A stretch of 22,059 nucleotides of DNA from a virus. Below are positions 14,110-20,032 of the stretch, piece by piece (the first letter of the stretch is position 1; the number at the start of each line of letters is the position of its first letter). The stretch spans positions 1-22,059 of the IMG/VR virus record IMGVR_UViG_3300044858_003329. The stretch is one strand, 5' to 3'. The position numbers and the translations under genes were made by a program. Below the pieces are notes generated by a model that was not told the DNA's origin, made no database searches, and saw only the letters and a list, made by a program, of their open reading frames with translations.

Positions 14110-14229
14110 ATGACACTTATCAACCTCATCGGCCTAGGTTTGGCCGTTCTAATTATCCTCCAATTGCTCGGTCTAATCGTCCTCTGGCAAATTTGGCGCA
14201 AAGACGATGACGACAGTTGGGAATTGTAA
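14110..14229 (+). CDS. 39-residue single-pass membrane protein
   Basis: The frame encodes a hydrophobic helix of about 24 residues (LINLIGLGLAVLIILQLLGL onwards), then a basic residue pair and an acidic tail (RKDDDDSWEL). One predicted membrane segment with a charged C-terminus resembles small holin or holin-like proteins and some membrane regulators. An upstream ATGACACT is repeated exactly at the start (14102 and 14110); translation from the first would stop after three codons. It sits eight bases after the RHH-like gene. Together with the 28-residue peptide and the lysozyme it makes a plausible but unproven lysis cluster. Confidence 0.55.
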   Translation: MTLINLIGLGLAVLIILQLLGLIVLWQIWRKDDDDSWEL

Positions 14230-14285
14230 CAAAAACTGCAGAAACTTAGTCAAATATAACAAAAATCGCTTAGATATAACAAAAA
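14227..14285. repeat. Three phased TAACAAAAA repeats
   Basis: TAACAAAAA occurs at 14227-14235, 14257-14265 and 14277-14285, spaced 30 and 20 bases apart. The A tracts are thus in helical phase and could bend the DNA. They fill the gap between the membrane protein and the Ala-rich repeat protein. Confidence 0.6.
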
Positions 14286-14290
14286 AACAC

Positions 14291-14779
14291 ATGAAACTAA
14301 CTGAAATGACACCGAAACAATTCTGCGACGCAAAAAACGCTTGCAACGAGGGGCGCAAATTCGCCCTTAAATATCAATCCATGAGCGAGGTTTGGGACAA
14401 TTGCCCAAAAGTTGATTGGCTCTTATGGATCACCGACAAAACCGGACGACCGGACGACCGAACACTTAGGTTGTTCGCGGTCTGGTGTGCTCGAAACACG
14501 CCGTTGCCCGATGGCCGAAAAACAGGGGACTTAATAACTGACCCGCGATCACTTTTCGCGCTTGACGTGGCTGAACGATTTGCAAATGGCAAAGCAAGCG
14601 CGGCTGAATTGGCTGCTGCGGGGGATGCTGCGTGGTATGCTGCGCGGGATGCGGGGGCTGCTGCGGGGGCTGCTGCGTGGTATGCTGCGCGGGATGCGGG
14701 GGCTGCTGCGGGGTATGCTGCGGATAAGGCTCAGGCTACCCAATTTCGCGCCATGGTTAAAAACCCTTTCACCCAATAA
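14291..14779 (+). CDS. Ala-rich helical repeat protein (Imm5-like)
   Basis: I start at 14291 (ACAAAAAAACAC before ATG), giving 162 residues; a longer frame begins in the preceding membrane gene. Residues about 30-75 (VWDNCPKVDWLLWI, then RLFAVWCARN) and DVAERFANGKASAAELAAA match a widespread phage/bacterial family I know as Imm5-like: a Cys/Trp-rich N-terminal part followed by Ala-rich helices. The C-terminal part contains two near-exact 15-residue repeats, AAWYAARDAGAAAG plus one residue. The family name suggests toxin immunity, but no toxin gene is visible nearby. Function in phages is unknown. Repeat number may vary between relatives. Confidence 0.7.
   Translation: MKLTEMTPKQFCDAKNACNEGRKFALKYQSMSEVWDNCPKVDWLLWITDKTGRPDDRTLRLFAVWCARNTPLPDGRKTGDLITDPRSLFALDVAERFANGKASAAELAAAGDAAWYAARDAGAAAGAAAWYAARDAGAAAGYAADKAQATQFRAMVKNPFTQ
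14611..14723 (+). repeat. 45-base tandem repeat within the Ala-rich gene
   Basis: Copies at 14626-14670 and 14671-14715 are identical at 43 of 45 positions, with a partial third unit before them (14611-14625) and a partial one after. The 15-codon period keeps the frame. Confidence 0.9.
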
Positions 14780-14784
14780 AACAC

Positions 14785-15117
14785 ATGAAAACAGAAAACG
14801 AAACACCATTAAGAGCAGAAATTGGCACCCGCAAAATCTGCTTCCCCTACCACGTTGGCCAACTGCAGGCCCTTTTACGCTATTGCCTGCCCTACGGGGT
14901 GATACCGGGGGTGACGATCACGGATAAGGCCGCGCTTAACGAATGGGTAGAAACGGAAATTGAACGCTGCATTCAAGAGGCAGAACAATTTGAGAAGGAG
15001 GCATTCAGTCCCTTAACCCCAACAGAGATTGCAGACGTAGAATCGTCGATGGACGCCATTTACAAACAAAGCGCGAAAGTGCCCTACAAACCACTTGACA
15101 CTGAACCTATGGTATAA
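14785..15117 (+). CDS. Small phage protein, unknown function
   Basis: A 110-residue protein starting after AATAAAACAC. It has a beta-prone N-terminal part (IGTRKICFPYHVGQLQALLR), a helix that includes LNEWVETEIERCIQEAEQFE and an acidic, Pro-containing C-terminus. No motif is recognised and there is no membrane segment. Its stop codon TAA lies within a perfect TATAAT, so a promoter for the downstream structured region is embedded in the end of this gene. It closes the first block of the early arm. Confidence 0.7.
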   Translation: MKTENETPLRAEIGTRKICFPYHVGQLQALLRYCLPYGVIPGVTITDKAALNEWVETEIERCIQEAEQFEKEAFSPLTPTEIADVESSMDAIYKQSAKVPYKPLDTEPMV

Positions 15118-15118
15118 T
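15110..15118 (+). promoter_or_regulatory. Perfect extended -10 promoter element
   Basis: TGGTATAAT at 15110-15118 is a consensus extended -10 (TGnTATAAT). A TTGACA at 15095-15100 is only 12 bases away, too close to serve as a normal -35, but extended -10 promoters can do without one. A start at about G15125 is expected. Confidence 0.7.
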
Positions 15119-15124
15119 CCCCTC

Positions 15125-15230
15125 GTTAGGTAGCTGTACAAGAGCCTACGGACATTTCATTTTTCCCGCCTGCCGACGGAGGGAATCTTCAGAAAAGCCC
15201 CTTGGTACTTGTACTGCCAAGGGGTTTTTT
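15125..15230 (+). ncRNA. Probable small RNA or attenuated leader (about 105 nt)
   Basis: The stretch between the extended -10 promoter and a strong intrinsic terminator has no convincing ORF. It contains a hairpin TTCCC-G-CC/GG-A-GGGAA (about 15164-15184) around TGCCGAC, and weaker pairing near the 5' end (TAGG with CCTA). The RNA could act in trans as an sRNA, or be a leader whose terminator is conditionally read through into the downstream helix-turn-helix genes. No known RNA family is recognised. Confidence 0.55.
15198..15230 (+). terminator. Strong Rho-independent terminator
   Basis: CCCCTTGG (15198-15205) pairs perfectly with CCAAGGGG (15217-15224), followed by TTTTTT. AAAA upstream would also allow function on the other strand. 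Confidence 0.92.
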
Positions 15231-15369
15231 ACTGCCCTGAAAGTAAGACGTACCGTTAAGGGGACGTATAAGCCATGTTGCACCTTACGCCTTAAACGGC
15301 GACACACTCAGCTTTGCTAGGACAGCGCGAAAATCCGTTCCCCAACTTTGAAGATTCGAGGGAGGGCGG

Positions 15370-15506
15370 TATGGAACTCCCTCTGGAGGATCATTTGGCA
15401 GCTAAGCGCATACCGAAGCCCTGATTCTTTTGGGGTGGTGCAAACGGGACTCTCAGACATTGGCCTAACGGCCTATGGAATCTTCTCTGTCGGATATTTG
15501 GCAGCT
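15370..15506 (+). repeat. Imperfect duplicated element in the structured region
   Basis: TATGGAA...CTCTG...GGAT...TTTGGCAGCT occurs at 15370-15403 and 15474-15506 (104-base period). The second copy has one base less in the GAT(C)ATTTGG part, so the two short reading frames differ after that point. Confidence 0.6.
15371..15424 (+). CDS. Possible 17-residue leader peptide
   Basis: An ATG five bases after a strong GGAGG Shine-Dalgarno encodes MELPLEDHLAAKRIPKP and a stop. The Shine-Dalgarno lies in one arm of the GAGGGAG/CTCCCTC hairpin and the ATG in its loop, so ribosome access could be controlled by folding. The duplicated element at 15475 encodes MESSLSDIWQLIT without a good ribosome site. 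Too short to call with confidence. Confidence 0.3.
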   Translation: MELPLEDHLAAKRIPKP

Positions 15507-15562
15507 TATTACCTAGCCGCGAATTGCGTAGCGGCGTCACAAACAAGAAACAAAAATGCGGG

Positions 15563-15584
15563 AAACCCCTTAAAGGGGGTTTTT
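15563..15584 (+). terminator. Intrinsic terminator just before the HTH genes
   Basis: AAACCCC (15563-15569) pairs with GGGGTTT (15576-15582) around TTAAAG, with T's continuing. It lies 14 bases before the next start codon. Confidence 0.85.
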
Positions 15585-15598
15585 CGCCTCATTTAAAC

Positions 15599-15832
15599 AT
15601 GAATCAAGAAATAACACCTCAAGAAACAAGCATTAGTCCTGAACATTCAGTCTTAATGCCTAAAGAGATAGTCATTAAGAATCGAATTAGATTGCCAACG
15701 AAACGTGGCTGGGCGGCCATGAAGGTCGCAGACCTGTTCAAAGCACAAAAAACGTTACGAGAGCTCTGCCGGGATCATGGGGCTCCGCTCCACCTAGCAA
15801 GACACTATCTCTACCAAAATAAAACAAAATGA
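15599..15832 (+). CDS. Small putative helix-turn-helix protein 1
   Basis: The start at 15599 (ATTTAAAC before ATG) gives 77 residues; the open frame extends upstream through the terminator, which is not coding. After a polar N-terminal stretch, residues about 40-75 (AAMKVADLFKAQKTLRELCR, then DHGAPLHLARHYLYQ) have the spacing of a helix-turn-helix, and resemble those of the next two products. ATGA overlap with the following gene suggests co-translation. It could be a transcriptional regulator of the structured control region directly upstream, but no target is shown. Confidence 0.55.
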   Translation: MNQEITPQETSISPEHSVLMPKEIVIKNRIRLPTKRGWAAMKVADLFKAQKTLRELCRDHGAPLHLARHYLYQNKTK

Positions 15833-16068
15833 GCACAGCCAGCACTTGCCTAGACCTAATCTTTCGTCATGCTCCGCGCCTTATGCGCGAAGGTGGGGGA
15901 CCAATCGAGGAGGACAGGAAAACTAACAAGCTCTCAGCCAAAACGATTTTCGCTATTCTCGAAATGCGAAAAAGTGGTATGCCCATCAAACAAATAGGTA
16001 AGGAGCTGGGCGTAAGTAGGGCCGCAATTCAGGTCCATTGCCGAAAGAACAACGTAAAGCCTTTATGA
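15829..16068 (+). CDS. Small helix-turn-helix protein 2
   Basis: A 79-residue protein with a clear resolvase/recombinase-type helix-turn-helix at about 40-75: IFAILEMRKSGMPIKQIGKE followed by LGVSRAAIQVHCRKN. There is no catalytic domain, so it is a stand-alone DNA-binding unit, probably a regulator. ATGA overlaps join it to both neighbours, which also carry HTH-like segments. Of the three it has the strongest motif. Confidence 0.7.
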   Translation: MSTASTCLDLIFRHAPRLMREGGGPIEEDRKTNKLSAKTIFAILEMRKSGMPIKQIGKELGVSRAAIQVHCRKNNVKPL

Positions 16069-16355
16069 ACATATCAGAAACGATGGCTTCCGTCAGATTT
16101 TTGATGGGAAAATACTACAAACGATTTGCGGACAACCCTATTGCACAGGGGAAAAGCCGGGAGTTTGCTTCACGGCCTAGAATTGACGCCGAAAAAGCGT
16201 TAGCCGTTGTGCAAGACTGGCGAAAGGGGCTTAGCCGAAAGGATTTATGTAAGATACACAGCCTTTCCTTGCCCTCGGTTGATCGATTGGTGAAGGCAAA
16301 CAAGGACAACCACTCACCCACGTTAGATAACATAAGCTACAAAATAAAAAAATGA
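16065..16355 (+). CDS. Small helix-turn-helix protein 3
   Basis: The start at 16065 is fixed by ATGA overlap, giving 96 residues. Residues about 45-80 (AEKALAVVQDWRKGLSRKDL, then CKIHSLSLPSVDRLVKA) form an HTH pattern of the same kind as in the preceding product (helix, glycine-containing link, second helix pair, recognition helix). The N-terminal part is basic and probably helical. It overlaps the ABA-sandwich-like gene by ATGA. A transcriptional regulator is likely; the three adjacent HTH proteins could recognise different sites or form mixed oligomers. Confidence 0.65.
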   Translation: MNISETMASVRFLMGKYYKRFADNPIAQGKSREFASRPRIDAEKALAVVQDWRKGLSRKDLCKIHSLSLPSVDRLVKANKDNHSPTLDNISYKIKK

Positions 16356-16717
16356 ACACTGAAAAACAAAGAATTGCCATCGCGGAAGCGTGTGGATGGA
16401 AGAACGCTGACCATCCCGACGCAATGAAGCTCAAGCAGGGTTGGATAATGCCAGAGAAGTGGTGCATGGACCCAAAGGGCGTTTTGCGCTTTAACCATCA
16501 CAGGCCCGACTACCTCTCCGACCTTAACGCTATGCACCAAGCGGAGAGGGTGCTGACGCAACAGCAGCGGATTGAATATGTCCGCGAGCTTGGTTACATT
16601 TGGACAGGTCGTAACGACAGGGCGATTCCGAACTGGTGGTTTGTCCACGACGCCACTGCCATCCAACGCGCAGAGGCTTTTCTCCGCACGATTGGCAAAT
16701 GGGAGGATGACAAATGA
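16352..16717 (+). CDS. Phage ABA-sandwich-like protein
   Basis: A 121-residue protein resembling the small phage ABA sandwich family: an N-terminal helix (KQRIAIAEACGWK), the core DYLSDLNAMHQAERVL at about 53-68, a second helix-strand unit and a final ATAIQRAEAFLRTIGKW helix. The function of this family is unknown. It overlaps the HTH gene before it and the helicase gene after it by ATGA, so it is translated with the replication module. Assignment rests on the recognisable LNAMHQAE and ATAIQRAEAFL segments. Confidence 0.7.
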   Translation: MNTEKQRIAIAEACGWKNADHPDAMKLKQGWIMPEKWCMDPKGVLRFNHHRPDYLSDLNAMHQAERVLTQQQRIEYVRELGYIWTGRNDRAIPNWWFVHDATAIQRAEAFLRTIGKWEDDK

Positions 16718-17973
16718 ACAAAGAATCCATCTTCATAGGGGCTTGCTTGGCTTGCCCCGAACTCATAGACGACGGCATAGCGCAGGGACTCAGCAACGCG
16801 GCGTTCGGCACCGCCCACCGCACCCTCTGGCAGACCCTTGTGGGGCTGAGAAGCAAGGCGCAACTCACCGACTGTAACAGTGTCTATCTAGCTTTGGGCG
16901 ATAAGTGCCCAGCCGATGAGCTATTTGCGGCTGAGAAAGCCTGCCAAAGCTCAGTGACCGGCAAGAAGGCATTGAAGAGCCTGATATGGGAAGGACAGTT
17001 GGCCACCCTCAAGCCTGCCCTTCAGGACACGATTGCTTGCGTTTTACGGGGCGGGAAGGCTGAAGAGGTGTCAACACTCGTGGAAGGGCTACAAACTCAC
17101 TTAAAACCCACAGAAAGCGAGGCTCCGAGCCTAATCCAGCTCATAACGGAGGTTAAACTCTGGGCTGAACAGGAAATTGCGGGGACTAGGGACAATAGGG
17201 ACCTCGTAACTACCGGCCTACCTAGCTTCGATAAGCTCGCTTCGCCTATGGAAGCACATGAATATGTGGTGGTGGGGGCGCGGACCAGCATAGGCAAGTC
17301 CTCGTTTATGAGCCAAATCGCTTCGCACAACCTCAACCGGGGGCTTAGAGTGGCCTACTTCACCCTTGAAACCTCAGCCGGGGCGGTGGTCAAACAAATC
17401 GCGGGACAGCGCAGCAAGGTGAATTTGCGTCAGATAAACCAAGAATTGTCAGATAAACAGCAGGAATATTTCAAAGCCCTTAAAAGACTAGGCGAGCAAC
17501 ACCTGAGAGTATTCGACAAGGATATGACTGTTGGCCAAATCGAATCTCGCTGTCGTCTATTGGCCGCAAGCTGGAAGCCTCAGCTAGTAATCATTGACTA
17601 CCTCGGGCTAATCAGGGGCACCGATGGCTCAGCCTACGAACGCATGGGGCAGTTGTCTAAAGCCATGATACCGCTACGCAAAACCCTTGGATGTGTTCTT
17701 ATGGTGGCGGCTCAACTCAACCGCTCCAACGAACGGGAAGATCGTGCGCCAACTCGTAGCGACTTTCGGGACGCTGGCTCCATTGAGGAAGACGCGCACA
17801 GAGTCATTGCCCTCCACCGGCCTAGCAAGAGCCACACTGGAAACGTGCAAGAACTAGGGCAATCCACCTACGACTACGAACTCCTTCAACTGAAGCTCAG
17901 GGATGGACCGCTGGCATACAGCCGCATCAAATACTTCGCGCCCCATACATGGTTTTACGAGGAACAGGCATGA
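16714..17973 (+). CDS. DnaB-family replicative DNA helicase
   Basis: The 419-residue product has an N-terminal helical domain (1-130) and a RecA-like DnaB ATPase domain. Walker A is GARTSIGKSS (188-197), the catalytic Glu is in YFTLETS (about E219), Walker B is LVIIDYL (D295), the sensor glutamine is in VAAQLNRSNE (Q334), and RSDFRDAGSIEEDAHRVI is the typical H4/arginine-finger region. It unwinds the fork ahead of the phage or host polymerase. The N-terminal domain is short and shows no primase motifs, so this is a helicase only. ATGA overlaps on both sides place it in the replication operon. Confidence 0.92.
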   Translation: MNKESIFIGACLACPELIDDGIAQGLSNAAFGTAHRTLWQTLVGLRSKAQLTDCNSVYLALGDKCPADELFAAEKACQSSVTGKKALKSLIWEGQLATLKPALQDTIACVLRGGKAEEVSTLVEGLQTHLKPTESEAPSLIQLITEVKLWAEQEIAGTRDNRDLVTTGLPSFDKLASPMEAHEYVVVGARTSIGKSSFMSQIASHNLNRGLRVAYFTLETSAGAVVKQIAGQRSKVNLRQINQELSDKQQEYFKALKRLGEQHLRVFDKDMTVGQIESRCRLLAASWKPQLVIIDYLGLIRGTDGSAYERMGQLSKAMIPLRKTLGCVLMVAAQLNRSNEREDRAPTRSDFRDAGSIEEDAHRVIALHRPSKSHTGNVQELGQSTYDYELLQLKLRDGPLAYSRIKYFAPHTWFYEEQA

Positions 17974-18143
17974 AGCAATACGATCTTTTCGGCAACGAAA
18001 TTAGCATAGAAAAGGCGACGGAGAAACCAGTTGCAAAAGTTGAAGAAAAAAAAGAAGAAATAACTCGACACGAATCAATCAATCGTCCTTTCTCCGTTCT
18101 TCGGATAGATAAAGAAACAACGTGGATATTCCACGAAACCTAA
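17970..18143 (+). CDS. Small protein with sliding-clamp-binding-like motif
   Basis: The start at 17970 is fixed by ATGA overlap with the helicase, giving 57 residues (a longer frame begins inside the helicase gene). The N-terminus MKQYDLFGNEI contains QYDLF, which agrees with the bacterial beta-clamp-binding pentapeptide consensus QL[SD]LF except for Tyr at position 2. A Lys/Glu-rich disordered stretch follows (KVEEKKEEITRHE). It could tether the phage helicase or another factor to the host clamp, or titrate the clamp; this is an inference from a five-residue motif and its position. Confidence 0.65.
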   Translation: MKQYDLFGNEISIEKATEKPVAKVEEKKEEITRHESINRPFSVLRIDKETTWIFHET

Positions 18144-18149
18144 AAACAG

Positions 18150-18422
18150 ATGCATATAAATATAGAAAACACACGCTTGCTAGGAATCGGAGAGACTGTT
18201 CTCCCCACGGACTTCTGCTTTATTGACGGCGACTTCATGTTGGTGGACCACCCAGAAGTGGGCCACATCGTTGACGGTGACGAGATGTATGAATACAGGC
18301 GCGGCCTCCAAGGTTGCCCCTACGAAGCAATGTGCGCCGAACTCGGCCTCAACACTCAGCAAGCCAAGAACTCTTTTCGTAGAATCTGCGAAGAACTCAA
18401 GAACCTAAAAAACAATGAATAA
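18150..18422 (+). CDS. Small protein with possible HTH, unknown
   Basis: A 90-residue acidic protein. The N-terminal 55 residues are beta-prone (LLGIGETVLPTDFCFIDGDF, then GHIVDGDEMYEYRRG). The rest, CPYEAMCAELGLNTQQAKNS followed by FRRICEELKNL, has a sigma-factor region 4-like helix-turn-helix rhythm. I would call this only a possible DNA-binding domain. It overlaps the SSB-like gene by eight bases, inside the replication module. Confidence 0.6.
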   Translation: MHINIENTRLLGIGETVLPTDFCFIDGDFMLVDHPEVGHIVDGDEMYEYRRGLQGCPYEAMCAELGLNTQQAKNSFRRICEELKNLKNNE

Positions 18423-18969
18423 GACACTCCAAGAACTAGCGAACACGGCACCGGGAACTTTCTTTTCCGGCACCTTCCAAGCAAATGTGAGCGGCTGTAA
18501 AGCCGTGAGCACTAAGGCAGGCAAAACCTTTTACAAAGCCAACCTGTCAGGTGATGGCGTAGAAGTCTCCGCCACCTCGTTTAGCCGCGATCTTTCTCCG
18601 CTTGAGGGTAAGCTCGTTAAGTTCGGCGGCATGGGCATCAAGCGCGGCGACGACTATCAGGGGAAGGGTCAAGTGGTTTTGGGCGATAAGTCCATCATCA
18701 GTCCAGTAGGAGAGGCAACCCAATCCGCGCCAGCCACAACGGTTACAGGCACCCCAACGCAATACACCCAAAGCCCGCGCATTGAGGGTGTAACGGTAGG
18801 CATGGCTATCAACAAAGCCGTGGACATCCTCATTCCGAGCGGTGTCCATATTGACGAGACCTCAGTTTGGCAACATGCCTCCATGCTTATCCGCGTGGCC
18901 CAGAAGCTCCAATCTGGCAACCTTGCACCAGAACCCAGCAACGAACCCTCCGAAGAACAGCCCTACTAA
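18415..18969 (+). CDS. Putative single-stranded DNA-binding protein (SSB-like)
   Basis: The 184-residue product has an N-terminal segment of about 90 residues that looks like an OB fold (GTFFSGTFQANVSGCKAVST, KTFYKANLSGDGVEVSATSF, KLVKFGGMGIKRG). A Thr/Pro/Gln-rich linker, a helical segment and an acidic tail (PEPSNEPSEEQPY) follow. OB fold plus acidic C-terminal tail is the pattern of SSBs, whose tails recruit partners. It lies between helicase and exonuclease genes, as expected of a phage SSB. Sequence identity to characterised SSBs is not obvious, so the name remains provisional. Confidence 0.55.
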   Translation: MNKTLQELANTAPGTFFSGTFQANVSGCKAVSTKAGKTFYKANLSGDGVEVSATSFSRDLSPLEGKLVKFGGMGIKRGDDYQGKGQVVLGDKSIISPVGEATQSAPATTVTGTPTQYTQSPRIEGVTVGMAINKAVDILIPSGVHIDETSVWQHASMLIRVAQKLQSGNLAPEPSNEPSEEQPY

Positions 18970-19049
18970 TTTGTCGCCGGTATCGACTTAAACCAGAACC
19001 CTCCGAGCCCGACCGTGGGCGTGCGAAAATACGCGGTCAATAAATAAAC

Positions 19050-19226
19050 ATGAACAAAAACGACTATCTAATGGCCCACTCTCTAGGCAGACTCTTAGGA
19101 GCCTGTGAGTTTGTAGGGCTTTACGGCAAGGAACAGGGAGTCGATGTGCTCCATGAGCAGTTGCAAAAACTTGCGGCTCTCAGCAAAGAAATCTCAGCAG
19201 ACCTAGAAAAAAACAAACAACCATGA
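19050..19226 (+). CDS. Small helical protein upstream of exonuclease
   Basis: A 58-codon frame (MNKNDYLMAHSLGRLLG...) starting after AATAAATAAAC and ending in ATGA overlap with the PD-(D/E)XK gene. It is helical with a Cys and several Leu in the first half (ACEFVGLYG) and a charged helix at the end (LQKLAALSKEISADLEK). Even spacing and coupling support it as a gene. No family is recognised. The 80 bases before it hold only a weak GCCC/GGGC hairpin. Confidence 0.6.
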   Translation: MNKNDYLMAHSLGRLLGACEFVGLYGKEQGVDVLHEQLQKLAALSKEISADLEKNKQP

Positions 19227-20032
19227 GCGAACACTATTACACCTTAGACGGTAAGCCTTGCCACACGCAGGCCACAAAGAAGGGGGCCAAGAACCCCACC
19301 CGTCCCACCAACTTAAAGGACGCGAGGGAGCAGAAGCTCCTGCCTAGCGTTACAGCCTACACGAAGATGCTCGCCTCTCCCGGCCTAGAACGCTGGAAGA
19401 TGAGCAAGGTGGCGGAAACTTGCTTCCAGATGCCTCCGCACCCCGGTGAGGAGATGGGGGACTACGTTAGGAATATGCTGGAGAAGTCCAAGCAGGACGG
19501 CATGGGCGCAGCCGATCTTGGGACAACGATTCACGCGGCCATTGAGGGCAAGACGAGGGGACAAGACTACTTCGACCATGAGGTAGCTCTGACTGAGGAG
19601 CGTAGTTGTATGCTGTCTGAGCTAGTGGAACCAGCCTTCTCTAAGCTGGAAAGCCTGAGCATTAAGGTAGTCAAGGCTGAGACCGTTCTCGTAAACGCTA
19701 CGCAAGGCTACGCGGGGACTACGGACGTAGTGTTTGAGAGTCCCTACGGCAAAGGAATCCTCGACTGGAAGAGCAAGCGGACAAAGCCGGAAGAACCCAT
19801 CTTTCCCGGTGAAACCCATCCCATGCAACTTGCGGCCTACTGGATGGCACATTTTTGTGACAGCTTCTTCACCGATGCTATCTGCATCAATGTCTATATC
19901 TCGACCACAGAACCGGGCCGCATTGACGTAGTGAAGTATGACCGAGAAGCGTTAATGGAGTCCTACAAAGACTTCCTGTGTCTCACACGTTTATGGAGAC
20001 GCCAGAACAATTACGACCCGCGAGTAGCGTAA
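19223..20032 (+). CDS. PD-(D/E)XK exonuclease (RecB/Cas4-like)
   Basis: The 269-residue protein has the RecB-type nuclease motifs in order: DLGTTIHAAIEG with H104, KAETVL (E153), GYAGTTDVV with the metal-binding D168, GILDWKSK with D181 and K183 (the D-x-K catalytic pair), and HPMQLAAYWMA with the Gln/Tyr motif (Q202, Y206). Such phage enzymes resect double-stranded ends for recombination or help degrade host DNA. Its position after an SSB-like protein and before HNH and SWIM proteins supports recombination/replication. No helicase domain is fused to it and no annealing partner is recognisable here. Confidence 0.85.
   Translation: MSEHYYTLDGKPCHTQATKKGAKNPTRPTNLKDAREQKLLPSVTAYTKMLASPGLERWKMSKVAETCFQMPPHPGEEMGDYVRNMLEKSKQDGMGAADLGTTIHAAIEGKTRGQDYFDHEVALTEERSCMLSELVEPAFSKLESLSIKVVKAETVLVNATQGYAGTTDVVFESPYGKGILDWKSKRTKPEEPIFPGETHPMQLAAYWMAHFCDSFFTDAICINVYISTTEPGRIDVVKYDREALMESYKDFLCLTRLWRRQNNYDPRVA

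Larger units (their letters stand above)
15231..15598 (+). other. Structured gene-poor region upstream of HTH genes
   Basis: No standard gene is evident. CCGTTAAGG (15253-15261) pairs with CCTTAAACGG (15290-15299, one bulged A). Inside it CGTATAAG (15265-15272) pairs with CTTACG (15284-15289, bulges), giving a long stem over 47 bases. Further right, GAGGGAG (15358-15364) pairs with CTCCCTC (15377-15383), GGTATG with CATACC, and the region closes with a terminator. An 82-codon frame from TTG at 15348 lacks a ribosome site and is not called. This looks like structured RNA or a decayed duplicated element. Confidence 0.5.

Noticed and set aside
14562-14927. Alternative frame with Leu-Arg-Gly-Met repeats
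   Set aside because: It is the shifted reading of the 45-base repeat in the Ala-rich gene; the called frame matches a protein family and this one does not.
15095-15118. TTGACA plus TATAAT as a classical promoter
   Set aside because: The spacing is 12 bases instead of about 17, so the TTGACA is unlikely to act as the -35; only the extended -10 is called.
15348-15596. 82-codon frame beginning at TTG in the structured region
   Set aside because: Non-ATG start without ribosome site, runs through the second terminator and both copies of the duplicated element.
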